Positions 10,627 to 21,487 of a DNA stretch of 64,000 bases are shown here, piece by piece. The translations under genes were made by a program, and so were the position numbers. The DNA is from Cephalotus follicularis (lineage: Eukaryota; Streptophyta; Magnoliopsida; Oxalidales; Cephalotaceae), in assembly GCA_001972305.1 (NCBI GenBank), contig BDDD01001617.1, forward strand, positions 62,001 through 126,000, read 5' to 3'. The notes beneath the pieces were generated by a model. That model had not been told where the DNA came from, did not search any database, and was given only the letters and a program-made list of their open reading frames with translations. The number at the start of each line of letters is the position of its first letter. The first letter of the stretch is position 1.

Positions 10627-13600
10627 TGTAACACCCCCGATTCGGAACCGGGATCACTCCCGATTCGGGATCGGTGTGTCACACAAAACAGAGCTAAAAA
10701 CATATCAAGATCTTAATCTTAATCATCATCAATACGTGGTGGTTCTAAAAATCTGAAAACATGTATAATCATGAAACATAAACTGAATCTGAAACATAAT
10801 CTGAAAACTTTATCATAAACCAAAACCATAATACTGTTTAGATAACTGGCCTATACATGACCATAACACTACTAAAACCATAACCGGATCAAACTCCTAG
10901 ATGGTCCTCTGACATAGGCTAACTCTCTCATCACACTTGCCCATGCTGTCCCTGAAAACCTGCCGCATGGAAACAAAAACGCGGCTGAGCAAACCTCAGT
11001 ACGGATATAGAATCATAAAACAGTTTACGAAACAAATCAATTACGAAACAACATAAATACGAATCAAAACAGATACGAATCAAAACAGAACGTTTACGAA
11101 ACAAAACATAACAGTTACGAATCATAACAGAACGAAACCAAAACTGTATCCAAAATAAAGCAGTTTACCAAAACGAAACAGGAAGGAACAGTTTACGGAA
11201 CAAAAGAAAACAGTTTCTGAATAGTACAAAACAAACAGATTTCGGAACAAAACAAAATAAACAGTAAACGATAACGATAACGATAAAGCAGTAAGATTTC
11301 AAGGTTAACCCAAAACAGAAATCTTAAGCAATAAATCAGTTTAAATATACTTGTAAATGCCCACGGCAAAACATATAAACCAAGTTCATAACTTGAAACC
11401 ATAAAGTATACCTTTCCAAAACATAAGTTCCATACTTAGCACATAACATATCAGAAACACATAATAGCAAGGGAGTAGCTAATTCCACATTGCCAAATAG
11501 AATTGCAGTGTACGACACTACCCATACAATTCCCATATCATAACATATCCAAAAAACACATAACTAGGATCGGTCCATACGCCTCTATCACAAATCCGAT
11601 CTACGGATATCCCAGAGAGACGCCGTAAACTAATCACACCGTTACGGAAAGTGTCATGCCCCCGTGCCAGGCTCACAGCATGCCTATGGTACCCCCATAG
11701 GTGGCTATAAAGGCTCAGTATATCACCATATCAAAAACTTAGTATTTCGAAAATAATGATTTATCAAAATCATTTCATATATTGGTTCACTCCAAAACCA
11801 ATTCAAAACATATACATATTATTTCATAAAATTAGCATACTTTCGATAGGGAAAGTCATGCCCATTGAACATACTCTCGATAGTGAAAGTCATGCTCATG
11901 TCCAAAAATAAAACCAGTAATATTTACTATATTCACAAAGTAATAAAATGGATTTTATTCGAATCATATCGAAACATAATAGTCAAAACGAAGAATCCAT
12001 ACGGAAAACATATCTGAATTCATTTCAATAAAATCGGAGGATAATGACCCAAAATGAAGAAATCTGACCGTTTTCACCATCAGAAATCAACTCATTATAA
12101 TTCACCATAAAAGAGATGATCGCGTAGCATTCCATAAACAAATCATAAATGAGCATATATAAAGTCAGAACATTTAATTTCGTAAAAATGTCAAAACCAA
12201 CTTTAGTTCCAGAACGTGTCAAAGCCCAAAACATAACAACGTTCATAAAATCCAAAGGAACATACTTATAAAACTGGGTTTATTTCAAATAAGTTGGATA
12301 GCCCAAGAACGATAAAATTCGTACTTCCAAACAGAAACTGAATTTATTATGATCAAATCAGAAAGATAGCCAAAGAACGAAAGCATTCGTACTTTATTTC
12401 TGAAACATATCATAAAACATAACGAAGTCTATAAAACGAGAACATAACATACAACTGATTTTAGTTCGATCATCAGATAGACAAGGAACGATAGAATCCG
12501 TACATTTTCACAGAAACATATAACTGATTTATTTTTATAAAATCATCAGAGTGTATCAAGGAACGAGGATCCGTACCATAATCATAAAAGTGGAACGGGA
12601 TAGTACCAATAATATCAGATAGCCAAAGAGCGAAAAATCTGTACCTCATGCGATCACCAAAAGAACCTCAAGAATATGTATCGAGACTTCCCTAGACCAC
12701 TCATCGCTTGTTGCAAATATCTAACCGAAATAAAATCGTTCTCATAAGGACTTGAAATAACATCAGACCTCAACTCATGGGTCATAGAACACTAATCATA
12801 ACCATATAAGATAACAATATGTTTAATACGTCCAATTCGCTTAAGTCTCATCTAAGCATATTTTCGGATTCACTAAGGTAAGACCAATTTGTCCAATTCA
12901 TCCAATTTCGATTCATAATACTATTTCGGTTCATAATATCGTAAAACGATTACATAAATACATAATTCAACTAAAAACAGAATTTAACGGAATAGGGTTC
13001 AGAGTTTACCGAAAGCAGTCGTAACAGCGCACAGAGCCATAATCACATCGCCGAACTGGAACGGATCACACCGATGCGAAGAGCGAAGTCGGAAACTATC
13101 CAAAAAAATTTCTCGCCGGAGGGTCGCCAGCGCGTGGGCTCATGCGCCGCAGCTGGGCGGCGCGTGACTGTCACGCGTCGCCGGTCAGTCACCAAAAGGG
13201 ACCGATCTGGGCCGTTTGAGGCCGCTGATTCCATATCTGGGGCGCGTTTGCTGTGAAACCGCCGCGTTTGGCCGTAACAAACGCCTTTGACCGCGGCTTG
13301 ACATGTCGCCGATCTGCTTTTTCGACGTCGTCAGGGGTCGAGGCCGGTCGGGTTCGCTTCCTCTCGACGCCAGGATGCCGAATATGTGGTTGCCTTGTCG
13401 TGCTGATCACCGGAGAGGGAGAATCGACGCCAAACAGGTCCGGGAGAGAGAAGTCGTCGCGCACGCCGGAGGAGACGTCGGCCGGTGCAGTGGTTGGGTG
13501 CGGTGGACTCAGGGAGTTGCGGGGGTTCGACCGGTGTCTTCGCCGGTGCCATATCGGTACCGACGGTGGCGGCAACAGGTGAGAGGGGAGAGAGAATGGG

Positions 13601-13938
13601 AGAGAGAGAGACACGGTCGGGAGAGAGAGGGAGAGAGAGAGAGGGAGAGAGAGAGTGTGGGAGAGAAATACAATTTTTAACAGAAAATGGGGTTTCTTTT
13701 GTTAAAAAAAATGCTGAAAATGGTTTTTAACACAAAAATAAAAAGACAAAAAAATTATTTTATTAATTCATAGACATAATATCAAAACCCACTGGTTAAG
13801 AGTAAAACCCGCTTAGCCTAGCCAAAAGGAAAACAAACCAAAGAAAATGGTCAATCCACAAACCGAAAAACAATCGGCAGCCCACACGAAACAAATCGGA
13901 AAGCCCAAAAATTCTATACAGAAAAACGGGATATTACA
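10627..13938 (-). repeat. Element G 5' LTR
   Basis: 3312 bp, with intact ends on the plus strand (TGTAACACCCCC ... GGGATATTACA). It differs from the left LTR by scattered substitutions and small indels, such as a 6-base duplication near 11278. It holds the CCTATGG hairpin (about 11694-11712), the one-base-loop hairpin at 13161-13177 and a GA tract. Confidence 0.9.
13161..13177. repeat. Short hairpin in G 5' LTR
   Basis: Arms CGCGTGAC and GTCACGCG with a single base between them. The equivalent in the left LTR (near 8052) is decayed, the reverse of the situation at 8020-8041. Confidence 0.8.
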
Positions 13939-13943
13939 TCACC
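13939..13943. repeat. Right target-site duplication of element G (TCACC)
   Basis: An exact repeat of 5519-5523 after the terminal ...ATTACA of the right LTR. Confidence 0.92.
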
Positions 13944-15004
13944 AATCACTCTTTCAATTCCAGCAGAATCAATCTATGCATGTTTGTTTATGAACATGTG
14001 CATCAGTACCAGTAGGTTTCAATAACTCGAACAAGAGCTTAACACTAACTCATTGAATCTTATCATCACTCTTACCATTCTACCACTTTCTCTTTGAACT
14101 CTATGTCAATTATCATTAAAATTTGGTTCATTGATCTTAACTTGTTTGGACAGAAAATATATACATACTTAGGAACCATTAAGTATATATGCTAACACTA
14201 ACAACAATTAAAATCCATTCTAGAGGTTATAGTCACCAATTCCCCTTGATCCAATCACTACTTTCCATTTCAATTCTAAGAATTGTTGATACTGATCCAT
14301 TAACAGAAGATATTCTATATTCTCCTAGTCATTTATCATCATAATTATAGAGAATTTCGGATTGAGAACTTACCAAGTGACCAAGGCTTCAAAGGTTCTT
14401 CTTTGAGTTCTCCAAATCCTACAAATGCAAGCTCCAATAATCCCTCTCTTCACTTAGTGTTTTTCTAACACTCTTACACTATTCAGCATTTGATATAAGT
14501 CTCAAAGACTTATGAATTCGTCAGATTCCTACCCTACTCACATGCACTCACATTTCACTCTTCCTTTCCATCTCATGCATTGTCCTTTCTTGACTTTTCT
14601 CTCATAAATTATCAATTTGCAGGTTGTTGATCTGCAGAGAACATGCAAACATTCACTTTTGCATGTTCTGGCAGGTGGTGAGACACAGGTGCCCTTATCC
14701 CACCTGTCATTCTTGTCTCTGCACATGCCAGGAATCTGTTCTGCACTAATCCAGTCGACTGGCTATAGTGGGCAGTCGACTGCCTTCATCACTTGGAAAA
14801 CAGTCGACTGTTGCCCTATGACAGTCGGCTGTTTGGGATGATTTAGGGTTTCCTAACCTTGATACTTCTCCAATTGCACATCCAATCGTCCCAAGCAATT
14901 ACCAATCATAGAAATTAGTATAATTGGACAAATAACTTAATCAAAATGTATATTTTATTTCAAAATTCGATCAATATACATTAATTGAGGTTGCGGTTAT
15001 TACA
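13944..15004 (-). repeat. L1 5' LTR, part 2
   Basis: This continues the LTR interrupted at 5523. It ends ...TTGCGGTTATTACA, so the sense strand starts TGTAATAACCGC. The same ending is found at 19645, showing a second LTR of the family. It contains palindrome cluster B' about 170-255 bases from the sense start. Confidence 0.82.
14751..14832. repeat. GTCGAC palindrome cluster B'
   Basis: Three perfect palindromes: CCAGTCGACTGG (14751-14762), GGCAGTCGACTGCC (14771-14784) and AACAGTCGACTGTT (14799-14812), then a variant ACAGTCGGCTGT at 14821. The CAGTCGACTG core is constant, while the outer base pairs differ between copies yet stay complementary. Confidence 0.92.
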
Positions 15005-16110
15005 CCGAGCACATAAAACATATAGAAATCAATGAACATGCTCACAAAAGACATGGGATTCAAATCCCAATGAAATCATCACATAACACAAGTATATAAG
15101 GGCACATAAACAGGAGTCTCAAAGACAATAAAGAATAGAAAGGGAATGTCCCACTCACAGTTTTACGAAGAGTAACACCCGCTACTTTACCCCTTGATGC
15201 TCCGGACCGAATACGGGATCCAAGTCTCAATCATGGTATCAAATAACAACATCTATGAGCATACTTTTCATGCTTGTACAATATTAATGCATAAAATGTA
15301 CACATAGGCTATACGATAGCTATATTCCCCACTTTAATACTTACTAGTAAATCTACGTATCCATGAATCTCAAGAAGTCATTAGCATTCTATTCACATAT
15401 AATCTCGTAGTAAATTATAATACATTTTCAACGTATTCACATGCATTATCCCACTTACATAACCTTACTGTCTCATTTTCACACTTTCCACTAATAAGTT
15501 TCATGTTTTATCTATATATGCACATATGCAAGTTATCTTAATATATCCATTCAATCTCTACTCTTAATACTCAATACTCACATAATTCCAACTTTAACAT
15601 ACTCATACAAATAACATTCATTAAATCCTTCAACACTTTCAATTCTTTGACTGCACATGAACATATCTTCTCAATTCTTCATTATCTAAACTAGAACCTT
15701 TACACAATGTGTAAACATGCATATATCAACTAATTAACAAGTAAGAATAAGAAAACTCACAATTTAGGCAAATAGCTACCCACCAGGAAGAATACGCCTC
15801 ACCGGAGAGTCGACGAGACTCGACGCGTAATGCACAACCTCTGCCTGCACCGAGTCACACTCACTGAGTTGACTCACACCGAAGCGGCAGCTCCAGCCAA
15901 ACAACCACAAGCCACCGTAGGCTTTGATCTTTTCATCTCCACCCCAAACTCATCGTCACTCGCCCCCAATTGCAACGCCACTGCTCAACCCATGCCGAAC
16001 TCTCAGAGTCAACTCAGTCATCAAACCAACGCCAAAACTGCTGGAAAATGCCCTAGCCGATGTCAAAATAGGCAAAGCCAAGGAGGTTAGCTCCATAAAT
16101 GGTGATTAAC

Positions 16111-17603
16111 TGTCACACCCCGTTCCCATAACAACAATAATAATGGTAGCAATCAACATAATATCCGGCTTATACAGTTTTATACGAAAATTTAAAACTT
16201 TCAGAACGATTAAAACTTGCGGAAGCATTCAATTATAAGCCGAATTAACAACGTAACACGCATCCCATACTACGTGTTACCAACATACGACATTCCATTG
16301 TTAATTGCTCTAAAAACGGAGCGTGATGAAAACATGTCGATACAATATTTCTGCATTTCATCAATGATAAACATCATTCTTGAACTCAAATAAATAAGTA
16401 TAAATCCCCTACTATTACCCCTACCTCTGATTCCGAGTTAGGAATCGCAGTAGCAACAGCACAGTCGAGTCGCGGGTTCAATTGTCGAACCTTTCCGATA
16501 ACGGTTGAACCGAAGCCGGTTCTCGCCAATTGATCAGTTCCTCAATGCCAAATCCAATCGCCGCTTACACGCTGCACATACAACACATTTCCGTTATGTT
16601 CGACACACAAAACATTTCCGTCGCCAAAACGCCGGCCGGGTTCCGACCGACACAACCAAGCGACGAAACATACATCAACGGGTTCCACATTGAACGGTGA
16701 AAACAGAACCGGTCATGACTCACCGGGAATCGGCGCCGAACACCGCGCCACGGCCGACAGTGAGTCGTGACTCACTGAGTCAACTCGCCGGACCTCCACA
16801 GGTCCGATCACCACCCAAAAACGCCACATATCCACTAGTTATACACGTTAATGGCCTTGACTCGCCGAGACTCGGCGCCAAAAGCGCTGTCTCAGGCGGC
16901 CGTGAGTCGACTCGCTGAGTCGACTCATTCAACTGATACCGGCCGTTTCCGGCCGAATCACGGCGCACCAGTGGTCGAAATGGGTAGAGCTAGTCCTCTA
17001 CACCAAAACCCAGGCCACCCGCGACGCTAACGACGCCGGGAATCGCCGGGAAAGAGGCGCGACAGTGACGATCGGGGAGAAGAAAAAAGAAGAAAAAGAG
17101 GAGAAAGGAGAAGAGGTTACCGGTCGGTGGCGTGCCTGGGTTTACCGCCGCGCTCCCCCGGTCCGGTAGCTGCCTCCGGCGTCCTCTCCCGACCTCTCTA
17201 CCGTTCTCTCTCCCAATCTCTCTTGCACTCTCTCCCTGTCTCTCTCTCTCTGCAGATTCAACAAGCACGGGCGCGCTATGAGCCCGTGTCTCCCCCTTTC
17301 CCTTTTGTTATTTTTGCTTCCCCCTTAGTATTTTCTGGTAAAATACTAAGGTACGAGTCCCGATTTTTCCGCAAATCGCGACATAAATTCTCCAAACGAC
17401 CACCAAAATGATCGTAATAAAAATGCGAACATTCGGGCTTTGTTGTCGCGCATTAAAAAATAGATTTTTATTTGCCGTCTCGGTCAACACAATTACGACT
17501 TAAATGCGTAATGGCTTTTTATTACTCTGGGCTCTATCGATTTTATCACGACTGTACACGCACCAATTTCAAAATAATTATTTATGAAATTCGGGGCGTT
17601 ACA
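16111..17603 (-). mobile_element. Solo LTR, TSD TTAAC
   Basis: 1493 bp with ends TGTCACACCCCG and ...GGGGCGTTACA on the plus strand, flanked by an exact 5-bp duplication TTAAC (16106-16110 and 17604-17608). There is no internal region, so it is a solo LTR left by LTR-LTR recombination, in minus sense. It carries GAGTCGACTC palindromes (16761-16927) and a CT-rich tract (about 17190-17260). Confidence 0.92.
16761..16927. repeat. GAGTCGACTC palindrome cluster C
   Basis: TGAGTC-GT-GACTCA (16761-16774), CGCCGAG-A-CTCGGCG (16863-16877), GAGTCGACTC (16904-16913) and TGAGTCGACTCA (16916-16927). The core is the same GTCGAC as in the other clusters, with GA/TC arms. Confidence 0.88.
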
Positions 17604-17809
17604 TTAACAGCGATGGAAATGCACGACCAGTGGCTGTTTGGCGCGGAAGGAAAGAATGGATAAGAGAGAAGAATGGGGAAGGAGGAGGAGAAGGGTACCT
17701 GGCAGGAGTGGTGACGTCGTCCACTGTCTTACCCCGCCTTCGATGCCTCGCACATCATCTTCTTCGATGCGCCACTCTCACTCTCATACTCTCCCCTATT
17801 TTCTTCATT

Positions 17810-17830
17810 CTCGAGCGCATGGCGCTCGAG
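17810..17830. repeat. CTCGAGCGC hairpin
   Basis: Perfect 9-base arms CTCGAGCGC and GCGCTCGAG around the loop ATG. It lies in LTR H in a CT-rich stretch. Confidence 0.85.
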
Positions 17831-18058
17831 TCCTATTTTCTTTAAAATGGTGCATAGCGCCTTCTGGAGTATTCCCATTTTTTTTAGTATTAGTAACAAT
17901 AATAATAATACTTTAATATACTAAAAATGATGCGCTCAGTGCATTTCTGTGATCCACACCCGTATCTCTCTTTCCCCAAAATCCAAAACCATACGCTACA
18001 ACCACTGTTCATAATTTACGAAATATAATATACCATATAATCGGAACACGGGTGTACA

Positions 18059-18950
18059 ACAGGTCCATCTTGTCTTCCCTGTTCTACTTATGAACGCTAC
18101 TCTAGTCTGCCAGTAGAATGAGGACCTTCGCCTAGGACACCAAGAGCGCCTAGTCTGTTACCTCGGCAGGAAGAACTCGTATATGCTTTGAAAGGATTTT
18201 GGAATGATATGGACGCCGAATGATAATGGAATTTTGTTAAAATTGTATTGATATGGTTAGTGAATTGTGCCTATGGAAAATGGCATGTTTCTAAATGCTA
18301 GTTTTCATAGAATGGTTTATATTGATTGTCATGTATACATCTCTCATGTTGTACACATATCTGCTGCACTTCTATATGTTCCTTGCATATGTATGTTTGC
18401 TACACTTCTATATGTTCCTTGCAAATGTATATCCTACATAACCTTCGGGTTGCTAACCCATTGCATTGTAATGGGTTAGGTTCAGGTATAGGTGACGCAT
18501 AGCAATAATCAGCCGGGCTAAATCACAGAGTAAGGATGAATATCTCCTCCAACCTACCTTGAATATATGTAGTTTTTGTAAATGTACAAATGTTATATAA
18601 GAGACACGTTTTATTTCAGCTATTGACTTGTCGGCTTGTGGAATTGAATATATATATGTTTGTTGATGTAAAGGACATGGATTGGTCCTCCTATTGTGAT
18701 TATTTCTATTTCCTCCTACGGGAGTGTGGATTGTTGAGGGCTGAGCACAATACATGCCCGAGTTTTGGGAGATTTTAAGAGTTAGTTTTTATTTCAAGTG
18801 ATTATTCCGATGATATAATACGAGTATGGTTTAAAGATTTATATGTATAGCACTTTTGGGATATGATTTATATATGATTGAATGGACTGAACGGATGTTA
18901 TCTGACGCGTCGGGTTGTGAGGGTTTACTCTCGCGGTTCGGGGCATGACA
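18059..18950 (+). repeat. LTR fragment of the 51395-53582 family, plus sense
   Basis: The reverse complement of about 18440-18950 follows the start of the solo LTR at 51395 (TGTCATGCCCCGAACC..., CCGACGCG, CGGAATAATCA, ACTAACTCTTA...). It ends ...GGGGCATGACA at 18950; right flank TATAA. Its left part is missing because LTR H seems inserted at 18058. It contains the hairpin CTAACCCATT/AATGGGTTAG (18453-18479). Confidence 0.7.
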
Positions 18951-19645
18951 TATAACTGATTAACTGTAATAACAACTGAATTCGAAATCCGAAGCTTTCC
19001 AATTCAATTCAAGTTTCCAGTTCAACTTTGAAACTCCATTTTCAGCATGCATCTTATTACAGTAGATAGATTCCTCTTTCTTCAACGTTTCTAACTGTAT
19101 ATTCAACTCCCTCTAACCTCTGATATAAAGGAATTTTTCCTTCAGTGATTCAGCAATCCTATTAACTCAGACTTTTAGCATTTTCTCTGCTCTCTCTCAC
19201 TCCACTATCTTACTGTTTTTCTTTCAGTTTTGTATGTGACAAACATACAAGACACTGATCTCACCCTTAACTAGCAGCTATCGCCACCTTTTTCACTATT
19301 TGACACATTTCTATAACACCCGTCCAGTTTAAAAACCATTCGCGCCACTACTCTGTTCCAATCAACACGTATTAGATACATGTCTGAGCTCAAAGCGTCG
19401 ATGGTTTTATCCTTGGCATCGATGGTTTGGCACCGGATTTCTGTTCTTTAAGTTTCTTTCAAATAACTTCCATTTAATTCAATTTCATCCTTCATTCATC
19501 TTAATGTCATTCAATTCAGACCTTAACTTACCCCAATCAAAACCATTACCTTAATCAATGGACAATTAAGCATTAATTTCAATTCAATGTATAATTTATT
19601 CATCATTTACATAATATACATTAAATTGAAATTGCGGTTATTACA
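18951..19645 (-). repeat. Second LTR of the L1 family, fragment
   Basis: It ends ...AAATTGCGGTTATTACA, like the L1 LTR at 15004, and its palindrome-like pair AAAGCGTCGATGGTTT / GGCATCGATGGTTT (about 19393-19430) is at the same distance from the end as cluster B' in L1. The left part is lost where the previous LTR was inserted. The right flank CCATT begins copia A. Confidence 0.65.
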
Positions 19646-19805
19646 CCATTATTTTCATGCTTTAATTTATGCGTAGTTAGAATAATATCTCTCCAATTTT
19701 GCATACTTCACCTAGGTTGAATAGATTATAACTGATTTAACTTGTTTCTTAGTGTTTGACCTATTACTGCACAACCTTGCACTTGTGGTGTAAATTTAAT
19801 TCTTT

Positions 19806-20549
19806 TCAAAATTTGTGAACATAGCCCTTTAATAAGGTCGTCTTGAAATCCTTTTGCCATAGCTCATTAGCAAGCATTTTCCAAATGGACTTAAGCATTG
19901 GAATTGTAGAGAAAGTTTCGGTATAGTTGACCTCTTGTCTTATTCTATACCCTTTTGCGATCAATTGCGCTTTGTGGGTTTTAACCTTATCCATTAACGC
20001 AAATCTTCCACTTGAAGATTTATTCGCATCCGATATGATTTTATGCCTTCGGGTGCATTTACCAAGTTCCTTACTTGGTAAGCGTGTATGGAGTCCATTT
20101 TAGATTTCATGGCCATGCTCTGGAATAAGTACACTTCATTGCTTACTTTGTTGCTGACAGGATCGTCATTATCGCTGACGATAGGTTTGTCGGTGCCTTT
20201 CATGAGAAAACCTTATTTCTCAGACGCTGTCGAAAACCTTGCCTGGTCTCCTCCACTTGAGGAGTGTAGTACTGAGATTCAATCTCAGTTTGAGATCCTT
20301 TTCCAATAATGTATTTAGAGGTTTCAATCTCTAATTCCTTATAGTTCTATGGGTTTTCACCTGGTAGAAACTCTCTTTGTTTCACCTAACTCCCACTACT
20401 TCCTGCAAGCAGGTATTCCATCGCTAGGAATTTTACAGTGCATGAAACAAAAGCCTTTTGTTCGCTGGAGTGGTTGAAATAGAATCCTAAGTTCTTCTTA
20501 GGATATCCCACAAACCAGCAACGTCTCAATCGTGCCTACAACTTAGAAG
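19806..20549 (-). pseudogene. pol: Copia reverse transcriptase fragment
   Basis: Two adjacent frames, 20203-19994 and 19994-19806, give MKSKMDSIHAYQVRNLVNAP and then HKAQLIAKGYRIRQEVNYTETFS followed by DFKTTLLKGY. This is the start of the copia RT domain (PF07727 type, usual KARLVAKGYxQ and DVKTAFLNG boxes). The pieces are in slightly different frames and the YVDD box is missing, so the gene is dead. The sequence at 20380-20549 matches the region upstream of RT in copia C (45660-45860). Confidence 0.82.
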
Positions 20550-21312
20550 GTTTTTGTAATGCCCCAAACCCCAAGGGTTGATGCGCTACTAACAGTATCA
20601 TTCATTATCCAATATTCAGCGGAAATAAAAAAAACTTTTAACAATATAATAATGCATGCGAAATAATTCCAATTCAATATCATTTGCGTGGATAAACCCA
20701 GTGTTATACAATATTGTTCATAAAAGCTCTGCCACATGTCGACAGGTCAAGAAATACAATATTCAAAAATATAAATAGGTTGGTCGTCGATTTGCTGTGG
20801 AGGAGACTCACCCCGGCCTTCAATCCTCGGCTAGCTGCGAAGCTCCACCTGTACCTGACCCATTACATTAAAATGAAATGGGTCAGCGACCACTGGTCGT
20901 GTAGGAACTACAACCCACTCATGCATGGAGATGTAGATGCAGCAAGCATATGCAATGCAATGAGATGCAATAATAGCAGTACAGTATGACACTCCATTCA
21001 TTCACTACTAGTAGTCAATAACAGTACAATGCATTTCGTATCATTCCTTAACAGTCATTAACCGTCATTAATAAATCCTTCCTCGGCATCCCCTACTAAA
21101 GGAGGAGCGATAACGCACTCCAGACGTTAAGGCAGAGGAGCCGGGACAGGAATAATCATTACATTTTAGGCAGACCGATTCCTCGGGTTCCTCAGCTTTA
21201 GGAAGAGCAATGTACGCGCTCTAAATGTTAAAGGCAGAGAAGAGGAACACAAACATTATACAGTATCAGTACACTATACAATAATAATAACATTAACAGT
21301 AACAGTCAGTGT

Positions 21313-21487
21313 GGCTCATCTCGGTCGGTGATCCATCGGCTCATCTCAGTTGGTGATCCGTCGGCTCATCTCGGTCGGTGATCCATTGGGCTATCTCGGT
21401 GATCCTCCAGGCTCATCTCAAAGATAGCCTTACCGGCTCATCTCGGTTGGTGATCCCCATAGGGCTCATCTCGGTTGGTGATCCGGT
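21313..21487. repeat. 25-bp tandem array, seven copies
   Basis: Copies of GGCTCATCTCGGTYGGTGAT-type units begin at 21313, 21338, 21363, 21388, 21410, 21435 and 21463; the first three are exactly 25 bp and later ones vary from 22 to 28. Confidence 0.88.

Larger units (their letters stand above)
5524..13938 (-). mobile_element. Complete non-autonomous LTR element G (LARD-like)
   Basis: An 8.4-kb element with two long LTRs (5524-8815 and 10627-13938), a 1.8-kb core without coding capacity, a primer site (10611-10622), a polypurine tract (8816-8830) and a perfect 5-bp TSD, TCACC. LTR ends are TGTAATATCCCG... and ...GGGGGTGTTACA in sense orientation. Long LTRs around a non-coding core fit the large retrotransposon derivative class, which depends on enzymes from other elements. 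It is inserted in the L1 5' LTR. The two LTRs look alike throughout with only a few differences per 100 bases, so the insertion is fairly young. Two further LTRs of the family lie at 24062-26615 and 32296-35277. Confidence 0.93.
896..15004 (-). mobile_element. Ty3/gypsy element L1 with nested insertions
   Basis: A minus-strand gypsy element. From right to left it has a 5' LTR (15004-13944 plus 5523-3839, split by element G), primer binding site (3835-3824), gag (from 3733), protease, RT and the start of RNase H, where a second LTR interrupts it at 895. Integrase and the 3' LTR are outside the window. The gag type (RMRDMERIFDAL-like core, CCHC knuckles) and the pol order resemble plant chromoviruses such as Tekay/Del, but no chromodomain is visible, so the lineage is uncertain. 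The 5' LTR is about 2.75 kb when rejoined. The right flank is CCGAG (15005-15009). Confidence 0.85.
15005..18058 (-). mobile_element. LTR H, split host of L1 and a solo LTR
   Basis: Repetitive DNA to the right of L1. It shares the phrase GGGAATGTCCCACTCAC (about 15143) with family X LTRs near 31236 and 49226. It contains GAGTCGAC-type words (15806-15870), holds a solo LTR at 16111-17603 and probably ends at ...CACGGGTGTACA (18058). Its left part would lie outside the window because L1 sits in it. The right boundary is uncertain. No coding region; the open frame at 15830-16090 has no recognisable similarity. Confidence 0.45.
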
